Source of the DNA: Candidatus Uhrbacteria bacterium
GTDB lineage: Bacteria; Patescibacteriota; Patescibacteriia; UBA9934
Direction of reading: 5' to 3'
Length of the DNA stretch: 41,298 nt
Assembly (NCBI GenBank): GCA_903848275.1
Contig: CAINGB010000043.1
Span: forward strand, 1-41,298
How positions within the stretch are numbered: position 1 is the first letter of the stretch; every line of letters begins with the position of its first letter. A program made the translations under genes and the position numbers. The notes under the pieces were generated by a model, which saw only the letters and a list, made by a program, of their open reading frames with translations, did no database searches and had not been told where the DNA came from. Below, in pieces: positions 14,575 through 22,143 of this stretch.

Positions 14575-15612
14575 ATGTTGAAGGTTGTCGAAGCGCCGTT
14601 CCCGGGACATCCGGATAAAATGTGCGACCAGATTGTGGAGGCGATTGTGGACGAATATTTGCGCCGTGATCCTCTTAGTCGCCTGGATTTGCAGGCCCTG
14701 GGTAGTCACGGCATGATTATGATTGGCGGCGTGGTGGATAGTCGCGCGGACTTTGATGCGTCAGATTTAGCGCGTCGAGTCTATACTAAGATTGGTTATA
14801 CTGACGGCTTGGAGCCGTTTGTGAATACAGAAAGACCGACGGAGGATGTAGCGCGCACAATCGTACAGGGTGGCGCACAGGGTACGACGGTGGTGCACGG
14901 CTATGCGACGCGGGAGACACGAGAGTTTATGCCGCGGCCGGTGGTTTACGCTAATGCGTTGGCTAAGCGCGTGGATGATTTGCGCCGCACCGATCCGTTG
15001 TTTAGTTGGTTGAAGCCGGATGGTAAGGTACAGGTGGCGATGGACGGCGAGCAGATTGTCGGCGTGACGTTGATTATTGAACACGAGGAGGTGATGGAAC
15101 AGGCGCAGGTGCAGTCCTTGTTGTACGACGAGGTAATTGTGCCGATTTGTGGGACGGATGAAGGGGTCAAGATTTTGGTTAATCCGAGTGGTAAGTTTAC
15201 GAATGGTGGTTTTGCGGCTGGTGTGGGTGTCAGCGGGCGTAAGGTTTTGGCTGATAGTTATGGCGGTTTGTTGCCGCATGGTGGGGCGAGTACGGCGGGT
15301 AAAGATCCGCTAAAACCAGCCAGGGCTGGGAGTTATATGGCTCGTGCCGTGGCTAAGCAGTTGGTGAGTGAAGGGACAGCGAATAACGTGCTGGTAACTA
15401 TCGTTTACACGGCCGGTATGAAAGAGCCAACCTTACTCTCCGTGCGCGGTGGCGATGGTCTTGATTTGACTGACATTGTGAAGAAGCGTTTTGATTTCCG
15501 GCCGGAAGCTATTGTGGAGCGTTTAAAACTCCGTCAGCCATGGTATGAGGCGACGTCGGTTTTTGGACAGTTTGGGCGGCCTGGTGTGCCTTGGGAGGAT
15601 GCACTCGAGTAG
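14575..15612 (+). CDS. metK: Divergent S-adenosylmethionine synthetase
   Basis: The 345-residue protein aligns end to end with bacterial MetK, which makes S-adenosylmethionine from ATP and methionine. GHPDKMCDQI near the N-terminus keeps the catalytic histidine and aspartate. KPDGKVQV, SGRKV, YGG, HGGA, GKDPLK and the C-terminal FGQFGRPGVPWE also match. It is about 40 residues shorter than E. coli MetK. By eye three conserved acidic residues are missing: GAGDQG reads GGAQGT, GGPxGDxGLTGRK reads GGFAAGVGVSGRK, and KVDRSAAY reads KPARAGSY. Whether it retains classical activity is uncertain. TAAGAT at 14561-14566 ends 8 bases before the ATG. The shared palindrome lies upstream. Confidence 0.85.
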   Translation: MLKVVEAPFPGHPDKMCDQIVEAIVDEYLRRDPLSRLDLQALGSHGMIMIGGVVDSRADFDASDLARRVYTKIGYTDGLEPFVNTERPTEDVARTIVQGGAQGTTVVHGYATRETREFMPRPVVYANALAKRVDDLRRTDPLFSWLKPDGKVQVAMDGEQIVGVTLIIEHEEVMEQAQVQSLLYDEVIVPICGTDEGVKILVNPSGKFTNGGFAAGVGVSGRKVLADSYGGLLPHGGASTAGKDPLKPARAGSYMARAVAKQLVSEGTANNVLVTIVYTAGMKEPTLLSVRGGDGLDLTDIVKKRFDFRPEAIVERLKLRQPWYEATSVFGQFGRPGVPWEDALE

Positions 15613-15630
15613 GTCGTCGACAAAGTTTTC

Positions 15631-15639
15631 TGCTATACT
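15631..15639 (+). promoter_or_regulatory. Extended -10 element, near-leaderless start at 15646
   Basis: TGCTATACT ends only 6 bases before the ATG at 15646, so transcription should start at or next to the A of the start codon. Confidence 0.6.
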
Positions 15640-15645
15640 TCCCTC

Positions 15646-16449
15646 ATGATAAAGAAATCGATCATGTGGACGACGGTGTTTGTGTTCTTGGCGCTGGGGA
15701 GCGTGTGGTTTATGTTTAGCGCGAACCCGGAAGAGAAGATGGTGCAGAGTACGGATGGCGAGGTGACGGTAACGGGAGTGGCGAAAGCGAGCGCACCACT
15801 CCGGGTGGTTACGGTGACGGATGCAATACCGATGATTGCCAGCGGTGGTACGTCGATCAATAAGAGCTATAGAATCATGCCGGATGCTACGCTACTCGCT
15901 AAGCCGGTGGTATTGACGTGGCAGTTGAAGGATTTGTTGGTGTCGGCCAGTGAGGTAGCCGTATATAGGTTCAATGAGGATTCCTTGATGTGGGACATGG
16001 TGCTGCCGATCGTGGCCTATAGCGACACTATGTTGGCTGTGGAAACGTCGACCTTGGGCGTTTTTACGCTAGGTAAAAAAGAGACGGTGACGGTACCGCA
16101 ATTCATTGATGTTTATAAAGATATTTTGGTTAGCAAGCCGGTGGGGGCGGTTGGTTTTGTGACGACGGTTGGGTACGTACGAGCCTCCCCTAGCCCCTCC
16201 ATAACTGGAGGGGGATCTATCATGCGATTACCGAGTGTGGGGCAACAGGGCGGATGTGGAGGGGCAGTTGAACCAGGTGTGACTGAGCAGAAGTCAACGG
16301 TGACGCGAGACGTGACTTTACTCGTCGACGATGTGCAGACTAAAGTGACGCTGACATTTTTTACGCGTTGGATGATGGGTGATGGTTGCCCTGTGGATTC
16401 TCCGTTTCAGTCGTCGTCGAGCTATGGTATACTACCGATATCAAATTAA
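15646..16449 (+). CDS. Uncharacterised membrane-anchored extracytoplasmic protein
   Basis: The 267-residue product has a positively charged N-terminus and one hydrophobic segment (about residues 7-26, IMWTTVFVFLALGSVWFMF), a signal anchor or signal peptide. The rest has no further membrane segment. Residues about 70-145 alternate hydrophobic and polar residues like a beta-sandwich, including PVVLTWQLKDL, AVYRFNEDSLMWDMVLPIV and LGVFTLGK; this recalls the ZU5/beta-sandwich modules of secreted proteins but is not diagnostic. Around residues 183-190 a GC-rich palindromic stretch inserts Ser/Pro/Gly-rich sequence. Two cysteine-containing stretches (GGCGG and GDGCPVD) follow. Function unknown. Confidence 0.75.
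   Translation: MIKKSIMWTTVFVFLALGSVWFMFSANPEEKMVQSTDGEVTVTGVAKASAPLRVVTVTDAIPMIASGGTSINKSYRIMPDATLLAKPVVLTWQLKDLLVSASEVAVYRFNEDSLMWDMVLPIVAYSDTMLAVETSTLGVFTLGKKETVTVPQFIDVYKDILVSKPVGAVGFVTTVGYVRASPSPSITGGGSIMRLPSVGQQGGCGGAVEPGVTEQKSTVTRDVTLLVDDVQTKVTLTFFTRWMMGDGCPVDSPFQSSSSYGILPISN
16183..16216 (+). repeat. Palindromic element read through in frame
   Basis: CCTCCCCTAGCCCCTCC is followed by a 6-base loop and GGAGGGGG. CCCCTCC (16194-16200) pairs perfectly with GGAGGGG (16207-16213). It lies inside the 15646 gene without breaking the frame. Its C-rich then G-rich character differs from the surrounding coding sequence. Confidence 0.5.
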
Positions 16450-16458
16450 TTAAATAGA

Positions 16459-16539
16459 AAGTAGTTGGTAGAATGTAGTCGGTAGAATAGAAAATTTTGG
16501 TGAGTCAACTACTAACTACAATCTACAAACTACCAACTT
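16459..16539. repeat. Inverted array of GTTGGTAG / CTACCAAC units before a small membrane gene
   Basis: GTTGGTAG (16464-16471) pairs with CTACCAAC (16530-16537). The arms contain several loosely repeated units of the form CTACnAACT and its complement, so several registers can pair. A related one-sided array stands in front of ftsX (31587-31617). Confidence 0.55.
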
Positions 16540-16549
16540 GAATAAAAAT

Positions 16550-16816
16550 ATGATTACACCTAAGAAGCGAGTAGCTGTGAGCCGTGCTAAAAAGTCTGTA
16601 TCACCAATTTCTTTGCAGAATAGTTTTAGCAAGAAGGGTTGTGATGCTTGTAATTCTTTGCCAGTCGGGAGTATTGAATTGACAGCACTGATGTTGGTCC
16701 TGGTGTTCTCTCTGTCCGCCGTGTTGTTCACTTCGGTCTTTGCTTTGCAGACTAAGGATGCCAAGATTAAGCAGTTGCAGAGTGAGGTTAGTGCAAACTT
16801 GCCAGTAGCTGAATAA
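16550..16816 (+). CDS. Small single-pass membrane protein (88 residues)
   Basis: The N-terminal 43 residues are basic and contain GCDACNSLP, a CxxC pair. One strong membrane segment follows (about 44-68, ELTALMLVLVFSLSAVLFTS), then a short coiled-coil-like tail (TKDAKIKQLQSEVSANL). The basic N-terminus before the segment suggests N-in, C-out. No family recognised. The ATG at 16550 was preferred to a TTG at 16538, which lies in the inverted array. It ends 46 bases before the cyclophilin gene. Confidence 0.65.
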   Translation: MITPKKRVAVSRAKKSVSPISLQNSFSKKGCDACNSLPVGSIELTALMLVLVFSLSAVLFTSVFALQTKDAKIKQLQSEVSANLPVAE

Positions 16817-16862
16817 TTTAGTAAGAATAGGGGGCTGAGATTTAGTCCCCTTTATTATTTCT

Positions 16863-17495
16863 ATGAAGAAATCGACAAAGGTTCTAGTTACTTTAGCGAC
16901 ATTATCGCTGCTCGGTGCTGGTTGTTCGACTACTAAGCCAGTAGCGACGACTGTACCAGGTACACAGGATGCTGCAGCGGCAGCCCCTATTGATTCTTCA
17001 ACGACTCCAGTTATGGAAAAGACTCTAACGTTCCCAGGTATTTTGCCAGCGGAACAGATCAACGGCAAAGAAGTAAAGATTAGCACAGCTAAGGGTGACA
17101 TCGTGATAAAGCTTTATCCAGACACAGCTCCTAATACCGTTTCCAACTTTGTTTACTTGATTAGTCAGAAGTTTTACGATGGCGTGATTTTCCACCGTCG
17201 TGAAGAGGGCTTCGTCATTCAGGGGGGCGACCCAACTGGTACTGGTCGCGGCGGTCCTGGTTACAGCTTTGCCGACGAATTGAAGGACGACAAGACTTAC
17301 AAGCGTGGCACGGTGGCTATGGCTAATGCTGGGCCAAACACGAACGGTAGTCAGTTCTTTGTGATGTTGGATGATGTAGCCTTGCCACACTTGTACACCA
17401 TCTTTGGTGAAGTAACCCAGGGTATGGATGTGGTGGACAAGATTGCGGTGGGTGACAAGATGACCACCGTTACTTTGGAAGATGCCGTTAAATAA
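16863..17495 (+). CDS. Cyclophilin-type peptidyl-prolyl isomerase, lipoprotein
   Basis: The enzyme isomerises prolyl peptide bonds, probably during folding of exported proteins. The N-terminus is a lipoprotein signal (hydrophobic stretch, then LGAGC with the lipid-carrying Cys21). A Thr/Ala/Pro-rich linker runs to about residue 55. The cyclophilin domain follows: VSNFVYLISQKFYDGVIFHR, EGFVIQGGDPTGTGRGGPGY, VAMANAGPNTNGSQFFVML and LPHLYTIFGEVTQGMDVVDKI. The catalytic Arg is in FHRR and the Phe-rich pocket is intact. 210 residues. It ends at a bidirectional terminator facing rpmA. Confidence 0.95.
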   Translation: MKKSTKVLVTLATLSLLGAGCSTTKPVATTVPGTQDAAAAAPIDSSTTPVMEKTLTFPGILPAEQINGKEVKISTAKGDIVIKLYPDTAPNTVSNFVYLISQKFYDGVIFHRREEGFVIQGGDPTGTGRGGPGYSFADELKDDKTYKRGTVAMANAGPNTNGSQFFVMLDDVALPHLYTIFGEVTQGMDVVDKIAVGDKMTTVTLEDAVK

Positions 17496-17513
17496 GTAAA
17501 AAAATAAAGAAAG

Positions 17514-17541
17514 CAAAAACGAGCCGAATGGCTCGTTTTTG
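17514..17541. terminator. Bidirectional terminator between cyclophilin and rpmA
   Basis: CAAAAACGAGCC, loop GAAT, GGCTCGTTTTTG: a perfect 12-bp stem with A and T tracts on either side, so it serves both convergent genes. Confidence 0.95.
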
Positions 17542-17550
17542 TTGGGTAAT

Positions 17551-17823
17551 TTATTTCACTGAGACGAAAGTGCGCTGCTTGAGAACGCCGGTAAAGTTTG
17601 GCATTTTCTTTTTCATGAAGCCAACGACGCCAGAAGTGATAGCGTACAAGGTGTCGTCCTTGGCGCGGCGGACGTTAAGTCCTGGGTGGATAGCAGTGCC
17701 GCGTTGGCGGACCAAAATTTCACCAGAGAGAACTTTGGTGCCGTCGCTACGCTTGACGCCGAGGCGTTGGGCGCGGGAATCTCGGCCGTTTGTTGTAGAG
17801 CCTTGGGCTTTTTTGTGTGCCAT
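17551..17823 (-). CDS. rpmA: 50S ribosomal protein bL27
   Basis: bL27 reaches toward the peptidyl transferase centre of the large ribosomal subunit. The 90-residue protein begins [16 protein letters not shown], with the family-typical flexible N-terminus and no cleavable extension. [40 protein letters not shown] and the Lys-rich C-terminus follow. Full length. It stands alone on the minus strand here; the usual partner rplU is not in this window. Confidence 0.97.
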   Translation of the reverse strand: MAHKKAQGSTTNGRDSRAQRLGVKRSDGTKVLSGEILVRQRGTAIHPGLNVRRAKDDTLYAITSGVVGFMKKKMPNFTGVLKQRTFVSVK

Positions 17824-17921
17824 ATATTTCCGGAACCGTCCCAGTTCCGCGTTATTAGTAGAGGTATTTCGGCGGTACTGTATCTAATTATGGGATTTTC
17901 GTCAACCGTCCAACCAGTTTA

Positions 17922-17940
17922 CTACCCAGCTACCCAGCTG
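17922..17940 (+). repeat. Dispersed 19-bp repeat CTACCCAGCTACCCAGCTG
   Basis: The identical 19 bases occur at 35949-35967, in both cases shortly upstream of a small plus-strand gene. Each contains two tandem CTACCCAG units ending in the palindrome CAGCTG. Confidence 0.6.
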
Positions 17941-17942
17941 CG

Positions 17943-17951
17943 TGCTATACT
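17943..17951 (+). promoter_or_regulatory. Extended -10 element of the NifU-like gene
   Basis: TGCTATACT ends 7 bases before the ATG at 17959, predicting a leaderless or nearly leaderless mRNA. Confidence 0.6.
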
Positions 17952-17958
17952 GCAAGGT

Positions 17959-18186
17959 ATGGAAGGGCTAATTTTGCCGATTTTAGCTGATATTAGCGCA
18001 CGTTTAGCTGGACATGGCGGCGGGGTTAGTTTTGTTAGTTTTGATGAGTTGACTGGGGTCTTGGCGGTGAGTTTTGCTGGGGCTTGTAGAACCTGCCCTT
18101 TAGCTGCTTTTACACTTGAGCATAGCGTAGCAGCGGCTGTGAAAGAGCAAATTCCGGCGGTCTTAAAAGTTATTCTTGTCTCTTAA
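17959..18186 (+). CDS. NifU-like C-terminal domain protein, Fe-S cluster carrier
   Basis: The 75-residue protein matches the NifU C-terminal (Nfu) domain: LPILADISARLAGHGGGVSFV, then VLAVSFAGACRTCPLAAFTLEHSV and KEQIPAVLKVI. The CRTC pair corresponds to the CxxC that binds a bridging Fe-S cluster between two monomers. The usual DGGD motif reads GHGGG here, a mild deviation. The ATG at 17959 fits the promoter and the domain start; a frame extending further upstream is unsupported because it passes through repeat and promoter sequence. It ends just before a membrane protein gene. Confidence 0.8.
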   Translation: MEGLILPILADISARLAGHGGGVSFVSFDELTGVLAVSFAGACRTCPLAAFTLEHSVAAAVKEQIPAVLKVILVS

Positions 18187-18190
18187 AGAT

Positions 18191-18556
18191 GTGATTAAAT
18201 TCTTTAAAAACCAACGTTTTTTCCGCATAGCTTTGGTGGTTTGTGGCATTTTGTTGCTGGCTGGAGTGTTACTCGTGTGGTTTACTTTGTTCCCGGCGGT
18301 CAAGACGTGGCGTGTGGTACCGCTGCACTACAATATTCACCTTGGTGTGGATAAGGTTGGTAAGTGGTGGGAGCTTTTTGTGCCTTCTGGCATTGGCGTG
18401 ATTTTGACCTTGCTTAACGCTGGTTATGCGTCAATAATCTGGAAGCGTGAAAAAGTTATAGCTTACGCAGCCATGGTTACCGCTGTCTTAGTTGATGTGT
18501 TGATCTTGATCCACTTAATTTTCCTAGTTCATTTGAACGTCACCTATTATGCTTGA
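18191..18556 (+). CDS. Uncharacterised membrane protein upstream of mraY
   Basis: About 121 residues with three predicted membrane segments (FRIALVVCGILLLAGVLLVWF; LFVPSGIGVILTLLNAGY; YAAMVTAVLVDVLILIHLIFLVHL). Between the first two is VPLHYNIHLGVDKVGKWWELF, which looks like a conserved family motif. I cannot name a function. The GTG at 18191 lies 4 bases after the NifU-like stop; a TTG at 18176 would overlap that gene and add five residues. Its 3' end overlaps the mraY start by 8 bases, so it belongs to the mraY operon. Confidence 0.75.
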   Translation: MIKFFKNQRFFRIALVVCGILLLAGVLLVWFTLFPAVKTWRVVPLHYNIHLGVDKVGKWWELFVPSGIGVILTLLNAGYASIIWKREKVIAYAAMVTAVLVDVLILIHLIFLVHLNVTYYA

Positions 18557-19604
18557 TGCTTTTGCGTTGTCGAAGATTTTAGTTTTAGCGACGTTGTCGT
18601 TTATAGTGGCCTTGGCTTGGACGCCGCTGTTAACACATTTCTTATATCGTTTTCGTTTGGGAAAATCAATTAGGAGCGCCGTGACCGCTCCAATGTTTGC
18701 TAAGCTTCATGCCAAAAAGGCTGGAGTACCTACTATGGGTGGCTTACTGATGTGGGTAACGCCATTGGTTTTAGCCTTAATCTTTTTCATTATCGCAGGA
18801 TTAGCACCAGACTCGGCGATTGGCCAACTTAACTTTTTGTCGCGTCAGCAAACCTGGTTGCCGCTGTTTGCCTTGGTGGCAGCTGGGTTGTTAGGTTTGG
18901 TCGACGATTATTTGAATGTTCGCGGGATTGGTGAGCATGGTGGCGGAATTCATATTCGTCATCGTCTGGTGCTGTACACAATCATTGCAGCTATTGGCGC
19001 CTGGTGGTTTTACGTCAAATTGGGTTGGGATTCTTTGCATATTCCCCTGGTTGGAAGTGTGACTATTGGCTGGTGGTATATTCCTTTGTTCATTGCAGTG
19101 ATTGTGGCCACGTCGTTCTCAGTTAATCAAACGGATGGCTTGGATGGTTTGGCTGGCGGGACACTGGCCTCGGCTTTTGGTGCTTATGCCGTGATTGCTT
19201 TGTTGCAAGGGCAGGTCGACTTAGCTGCTTTTTGTGCCGTAATCATGGGTGCGCTGTTTGCCTTCCTGTGGTTCAATATTTGGCCAGCCCGCTTTATTAT
19301 GGGCGACACTGGCGCGATGTCGCTTGGAGTGACGCTCGGTGTAGTGGCAATGCTGACGGATTCAGCTTTGCTTTTGCCGATTATTGGTATTGTTTTTGTG
19401 GTGGAAGCAGTGACAACGGCAATGCAAATGATTTCGAAGAAATTATTCCATAAAAAAGTGTTCTTAATCGCTCCGATTCACCATCATTTTGAGGCGAAAG
19501 GTTGGCCAGAGCCAAAGGTAGTTATGAGATTCTGGCTATTGTCCTGGATTGGTGCGGCAATTGGTTTGATTGTAGCTTTGCTCGACACTTCTTTACTCGG
19601 CTAA
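18549..19604 (+). CDS. mraY: Phospho-N-acetylmuramoyl-pentapeptide transferase
   Basis: MraY transfers phospho-MurNAc-pentapeptide to undecaprenyl phosphate, giving lipid I at the inner face of the membrane. The 351-residue polytopic protein has the family motifs KKAGVPTMGG near residue 58, the acidic DDYLNVRG, NQTDGLDGLAGG with catalytic aspartates, MGDTGAMSLG and the histidine-rich HHHFEAKGWPEPKVVMRFW. About ten membrane segments. It overlaps the preceding membrane gene and is followed 9 bases later by ftsW. Confidence 0.97.
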   Translation: MLDAFALSKILVLATLSFIVALAWTPLLTHFLYRFRLGKSIRSAVTAPMFAKLHAKKAGVPTMGGLLMWVTPLVLALIFFIIAGLAPDSAIGQLNFLSRQQTWLPLFALVAAGLLGLVDDYLNVRGIGEHGGGIHIRHRLVLYTIIAAIGAWWFYVKLGWDSLHIPLVGSVTIGWWYIPLFIAVIVATSFSVNQTDGLDGLAGGTLASAFGAYAVIALLQGQVDLAAFCAVIMGALFAFLWFNIWPARFIMGDTGAMSLGVTLGVVAMLTDSALLLPIIGIVFVVEAVTTAMQMISKKLFHKKVFLIAPIHHHFEAKGWPEPKVVMRFWLLSWIGAAIGLIVALLDTSLLG

Positions 19605-19613
19605 GTAAATCGT

Positions 19614-20720
19614 ATGGAGCGAGGCGAGGGGGCAGTTGATCGTGGGTTCCTGCTGCTACTCGGTGGCATGGTGCTGTTTGGTTTGGTCATGTTGACGTCT
19701 GCTTCTTTTCCGCTTGGTTTGAGTAAATTTGGTAATGGTTATTACTACTTAATCCATCAGGTAATTTTTGGCTTGTTGCCAGGTTTAGTCGGCTTTGCTA
19801 TTGCTTTCAAGCTGCCTTACACGGTTTATAGACGTTATGCTGGAGTGATGTTGATTGTGTCCATCGCCTTGCTGTTGTTGGTGTTTATTCCTGGTATCGG
19901 TAAAGAATTTGGTGGTTCGCGGAGTTGGATTGTGCTTGGTTCATTTTCCATGCAGCCTTCGGAGCTAGTGAAGCTGACTTTCATGTTTTATTTGGCAGGT
20001 TGGTTGGAGAAACGCAGCCAACATGAGTTGAAAGATTTTTCTAAAGGTGTATTGCCATTTTTGTGTGTCCTAGGGGTGATTGCTTTCTTTCTGATTGAGC
20101 AGCCGGATACTGGGAGTATGTCAATCATTGTGGCTATGGCACTAGCCACATATTTTTCAGCTGGTGCGCCGCTGAAGTATTTGGCTGGGGTTGGCGTAGC
20201 TGGGGCAGCCGGCCTGGCTTTGTTGATTAAGCTGACGCCGTATAGAGCTGCTCGGTTTGTAACTTTTTTGCATCCTGAGCTTGATCCGCAGGGTGTTGGT
20301 TATCACATTAACCAAGCGTTGTTAGCTATTGGCTCCGGCGGATTGCTGGGCCGGGGCTACGGCCACTCGTTACAGAAATTTCAGTATTTACCAGAGGTGG
20401 CGGGCGACTCAATTTTTGCTGTTATCGGTGAGGAGCTAGGCCTGATTTTTACGTGGGCTTTTTTAGCGCTTAATTTGGCTTTTTTGTGGCGAGGGTTCAG
20501 GATTGCTGAACGAGCACCAGATGGCTTTAGTCGTTACCTAGTTGTTGGTATAATGACTTGGCTCGGCGTGCAGGCGATTGTAAATATCGGGGCGATGGTT
20601 GGTTTATTACCGATTACCGGCGTGCCATTGCCACTGGTCAGCTATGGTGGAACAGCCTTGGTTGTAACGCTGACGGCGATGGGGATTGTGGCTAATGTTT
20701 CGAGGTATAGTAAGAAGTAA
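19614..20720 (+). CDS. ftsW: SEDS-family glycan polymerase FtsW
   Basis: The 368-residue polytopic SEDS protein polymerises lipid II into glycan strands at the division site. Recognisable parts are MLTSASFP after the first segment, GSRSWIVLGSFSMQPSELVKL (canonical RW...QPSE), EQPDTGSMSIIV (DxG), YHINQALLAIGSGGLLGRGYGHSLQKFQYLPEVAGDSIFAVIGEELG and GLLPITGVPLPLVSYGG. RodA is closely related; FtsW is preferred for its place between mraY and murG. A structured repeat element begins at the base after its TAA and separates it from murG. Confidence 0.93.
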   Translation: MERGEGAVDRGFLLLLGGMVLFGLVMLTSASFPLGLSKFGNGYYYLIHQVIFGLLPGLVGFAIAFKLPYTVYRRYAGVMLIVSIALLLLVFIPGIGKEFGGSRSWIVLGSFSMQPSELVKLTFMFYLAGWLEKRSQHELKDFSKGVLPFLCVLGVIAFFLIEQPDTGSMSIIVAMALATYFSAGAPLKYLAGVGVAGAAGLALLIKLTPYRAARFVTFLHPELDPQGVGYHINQALLAIGSGGLLGRGYGHSLQKFQYLPEVAGDSIFAVIGEELGLIFTWAFLALNLAFLWRGFRIAERAPDGFSRYLVVGIMTWLGVQAIVNIGAMVGLLPITGVPLPLVSYGGTALVVTLTAMGIVANVSRYSKK

Positions 20721-20863
20721 GTCGCTCGCAACTGCCAATCTCCTATTCCTAGCTGCACCTCGTCAACCGCACCGGCTGGCTCACCTCGTCGAACTCGGGG
20801 GCCGGCGCAGGGCCGAGGTTGGCGTCGTCATAAGAGATATGGCAGTCGCTCGCTCCTATAAGG
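20721..20863 (+). repeat. Structured intergenic repeat, copy 3 (type I core)
   Basis: It begins GTCGCTCGCAACTG directly after the ftsW stop. CTGCCAATCTC (20732-20742) pairs with GAGATATGGCAG (20834-20845) with one bulge. The core CCTAGCTGCACCTCGTCAAC and GGCCGAGGTTGGCGTCGTC match copies 4 and 6. GTCGCTCGC recurs at the right end as a direct repeat. No GTCTGGCTAAAAAGTTTA tail. Confidence 0.85.
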
Positions 20864-20885
20864 TTCAGGTTCGATTAAAATTTTA

Positions 20886-20894
20886 TGGTAAGAT
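20886..20894 (+). promoter_or_regulatory. Candidate -10 element of murG
   Basis: TGGTAAGAT (extended -10, TAAGAT at 20889-20894) ends 11 bases before the murG ATG. AGAGGTG in the short leader is a possible ribosome binding site. Confidence 0.45.
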
Positions 20895-20905
20895 AGAGGT
20901 GCAGT

Positions 20906-21988
20906 ATGCCAAATGAACAACATTTTTTGCTGACAGGAGGCGGGACGCTCGGCAGCGTGACGCCGCTTTTAGCAATTGCGGCGGAGTTACGAAGGAGAAA
21001 TGCTAATGTGTCGTTATCGTTCATTGGTACGCCTAATGGGCCAGAACGTTTGATTGTAGAAAGTCAGAGAATTCCATTTTGGCAGTTAGCGGCGCCGAAG
21101 CTTGATCGTAATCGTCCGTGGCTGTGGCCGATTTTACCGTTCATGTTTGTAGCCAGTTGGCTGCGGTCGTTGCGCTTGTTGTACGTTATGAAGCCCAACT
21201 TTGTTTTTGCAGCAGGTGGCTATGTGGGCGTACCGGTGGCGTGGGCGGCGTTCTTTTTGCGCATTCCAGTCTGGGTGCACCAGTTAGATGTTCTACCGGG
21301 ATTGGCGAACAAATTGATGGCGCCGGTAGCTAGGAAGATTAGCGTGACGTTTGAGGAAACAGCTAAGAATTTCCCTGCTCGCAAAACGATGGTGGTGGGT
21401 AGTATGGTGCGGCAAGCAATTCGTCACGGTGAACGTGAGGTTGCGCTGCAGCGGTATGGTTTTAACGTGGCTCTGCCGACGCTTTTGGTGGTAGGTGGTG
21501 GAACTGGGGCAGCAGCTATTAATGAGGCTTGTGCGGCCATCTGGCAAGACCTGGTGCCATACATGAATGTGTTGCATTTGGTGGGCAGGGGCAAGATGCT
21601 GACAGCACTGGAACAGGCTAAACCTAGTTATGTAGCCTTGGAGTTTTTGAATGAAGGGATGGCCGACGCTTATGCGGTAGCCGATGTGGTGGTGTCGCGA
21701 GCCGGGCTGGGGACGATTTCCGAATTAGCAGCACTTGGTAAGCCGTCGATAGTTATTCCAATACACGAGCCGTTTCAGGAGGCAAACGCGAGGGTTTTAG
21801 AAGAACGTAAAGCGGCGCAGGTGATTTGGCATATGACACCGCAGGTTTTAGAGCAGACTATTCGGAGATTGTTGGATAATCCTGAATTGTGTGCTGATCT
21901 CGGTAAGAATATTCGCGGATTGTTTGCTTTGAATGCAGATGAAAGAATCGCCCACGAGGCCTTAGCATTATTAGCCCCTAAATTATGA
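20906..21988 (+). CDS. murG: UDP-N-acetylglucosamine--lipid I GlcNAc transferase
   Basis: MurG adds GlcNAc to lipid I to make lipid II at the cytoplasmic membrane face. It is a GT-B enzyme of 360 residues. LLTGGGTLGSVTPLLAIAAEL is the N-terminal glycine-rich loop (usual GGTGGH); here the histidine position reads V-T, a small deviation. Further motifs are FAAGGYVGVPVAWAA, VHQLDVLPGLANK, LLVVGGGTGAAAINE, ADVVVSRAGLGTISELAALGKPSIVIPIHEPFQEANARVLEE. The last contains the UDP-GlcNAc-binding E and usual QxxNA-type element. Its TGA overlaps an ATG starting a 32-residue membrane peptide. Confidence 0.93.
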   Translation: MPNEQHFLLTGGGTLGSVTPLLAIAAELRRRNANVSLSFIGTPNGPERLIVESQRIPFWQLAAPKLDRNRPWLWPILPFMFVASWLRSLRLLYVMKPNFVFAAGGYVGVPVAWAAFFLRIPVWVHQLDVLPGLANKLMAPVARKISVTFEETAKNFPARKTMVVGSMVRQAIRHGEREVALQRYGFNVALPTLLVVGGGTGAAAINEACAAIWQDLVPYMNVLHLVGRGKMLTALEQAKPSYVALEFLNEGMADAYAVADVVVSRAGLGTISELAALGKPSIVIPIHEPFQEANARVLEERKAAQVIWHMTPQVLEQTIRRLLDNPELCADLGKNIRGLFALNADERIAHEALALLAPKL

Positions 21989-22083
21989 ACCAAGTTCCTT
22001 CTTTACGGCCAATGTGGATAGGATTGGCGTGTATGATTGGCGGCGTGTTGGTGATTTATATTACTTTTCATTTTATCAAATAG
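21985..22083 (+). CDS. Putative 32-residue single-pass membrane peptide
   Basis: The ATG overlaps the murG stop as ATGA, the classic arrangement for translational coupling. The product is MNQVPSLRPMWIGLACM followed by a hydrophobic run (IGGVLVIYITFHFI) and a final Lys, one membrane segment long. TAG at 22081-22083. A four-base overlap, a clean hydrophobic helix and an immediate end after it support a real gene, but there is no homology evidence. Confidence 0.5.
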   Translation: MNQVPSLRPMWIGLACMIGGVLVIYITFHFIK

Positions 22084-22112
22084 AAGAACCGCTGCCTCAG
22101 ACGCGGCTCTTC
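22083..22112 (-). terminator. Probable terminator of the minus-strand 22144-22608 gene
   Basis: GAAGAACCGC (22083-22092) and GCGGCTCTTC (22103-22112) form a 10-bp stem. On the minus strand the single mismatch becomes a G-U pair, so the hairpin is complete only in minus-strand RNA. A weak T-rich stretch (TATTTGAT) follows in that direction. Confidence 0.5.
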
Positions 22113-22143
22113 AGAAGAAGTTGAAGAGGGCTGAGGTGGCGGT

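Noticed and set aside
16818-16850. Hairpin AGGGG...CCCCT after the 88-residue membrane protein as a terminator
   Set aside because: The stem is only about five base pairs with poor extension, and the T-rich part is interrupted; too weak to list as a feature.
20686-20916. Plus-strand frame running from ftsW through repeat copy 3 into murG
   Set aside because: It overlaps conserved ftsW sequence in another frame and covers a repeat element; not a gene.
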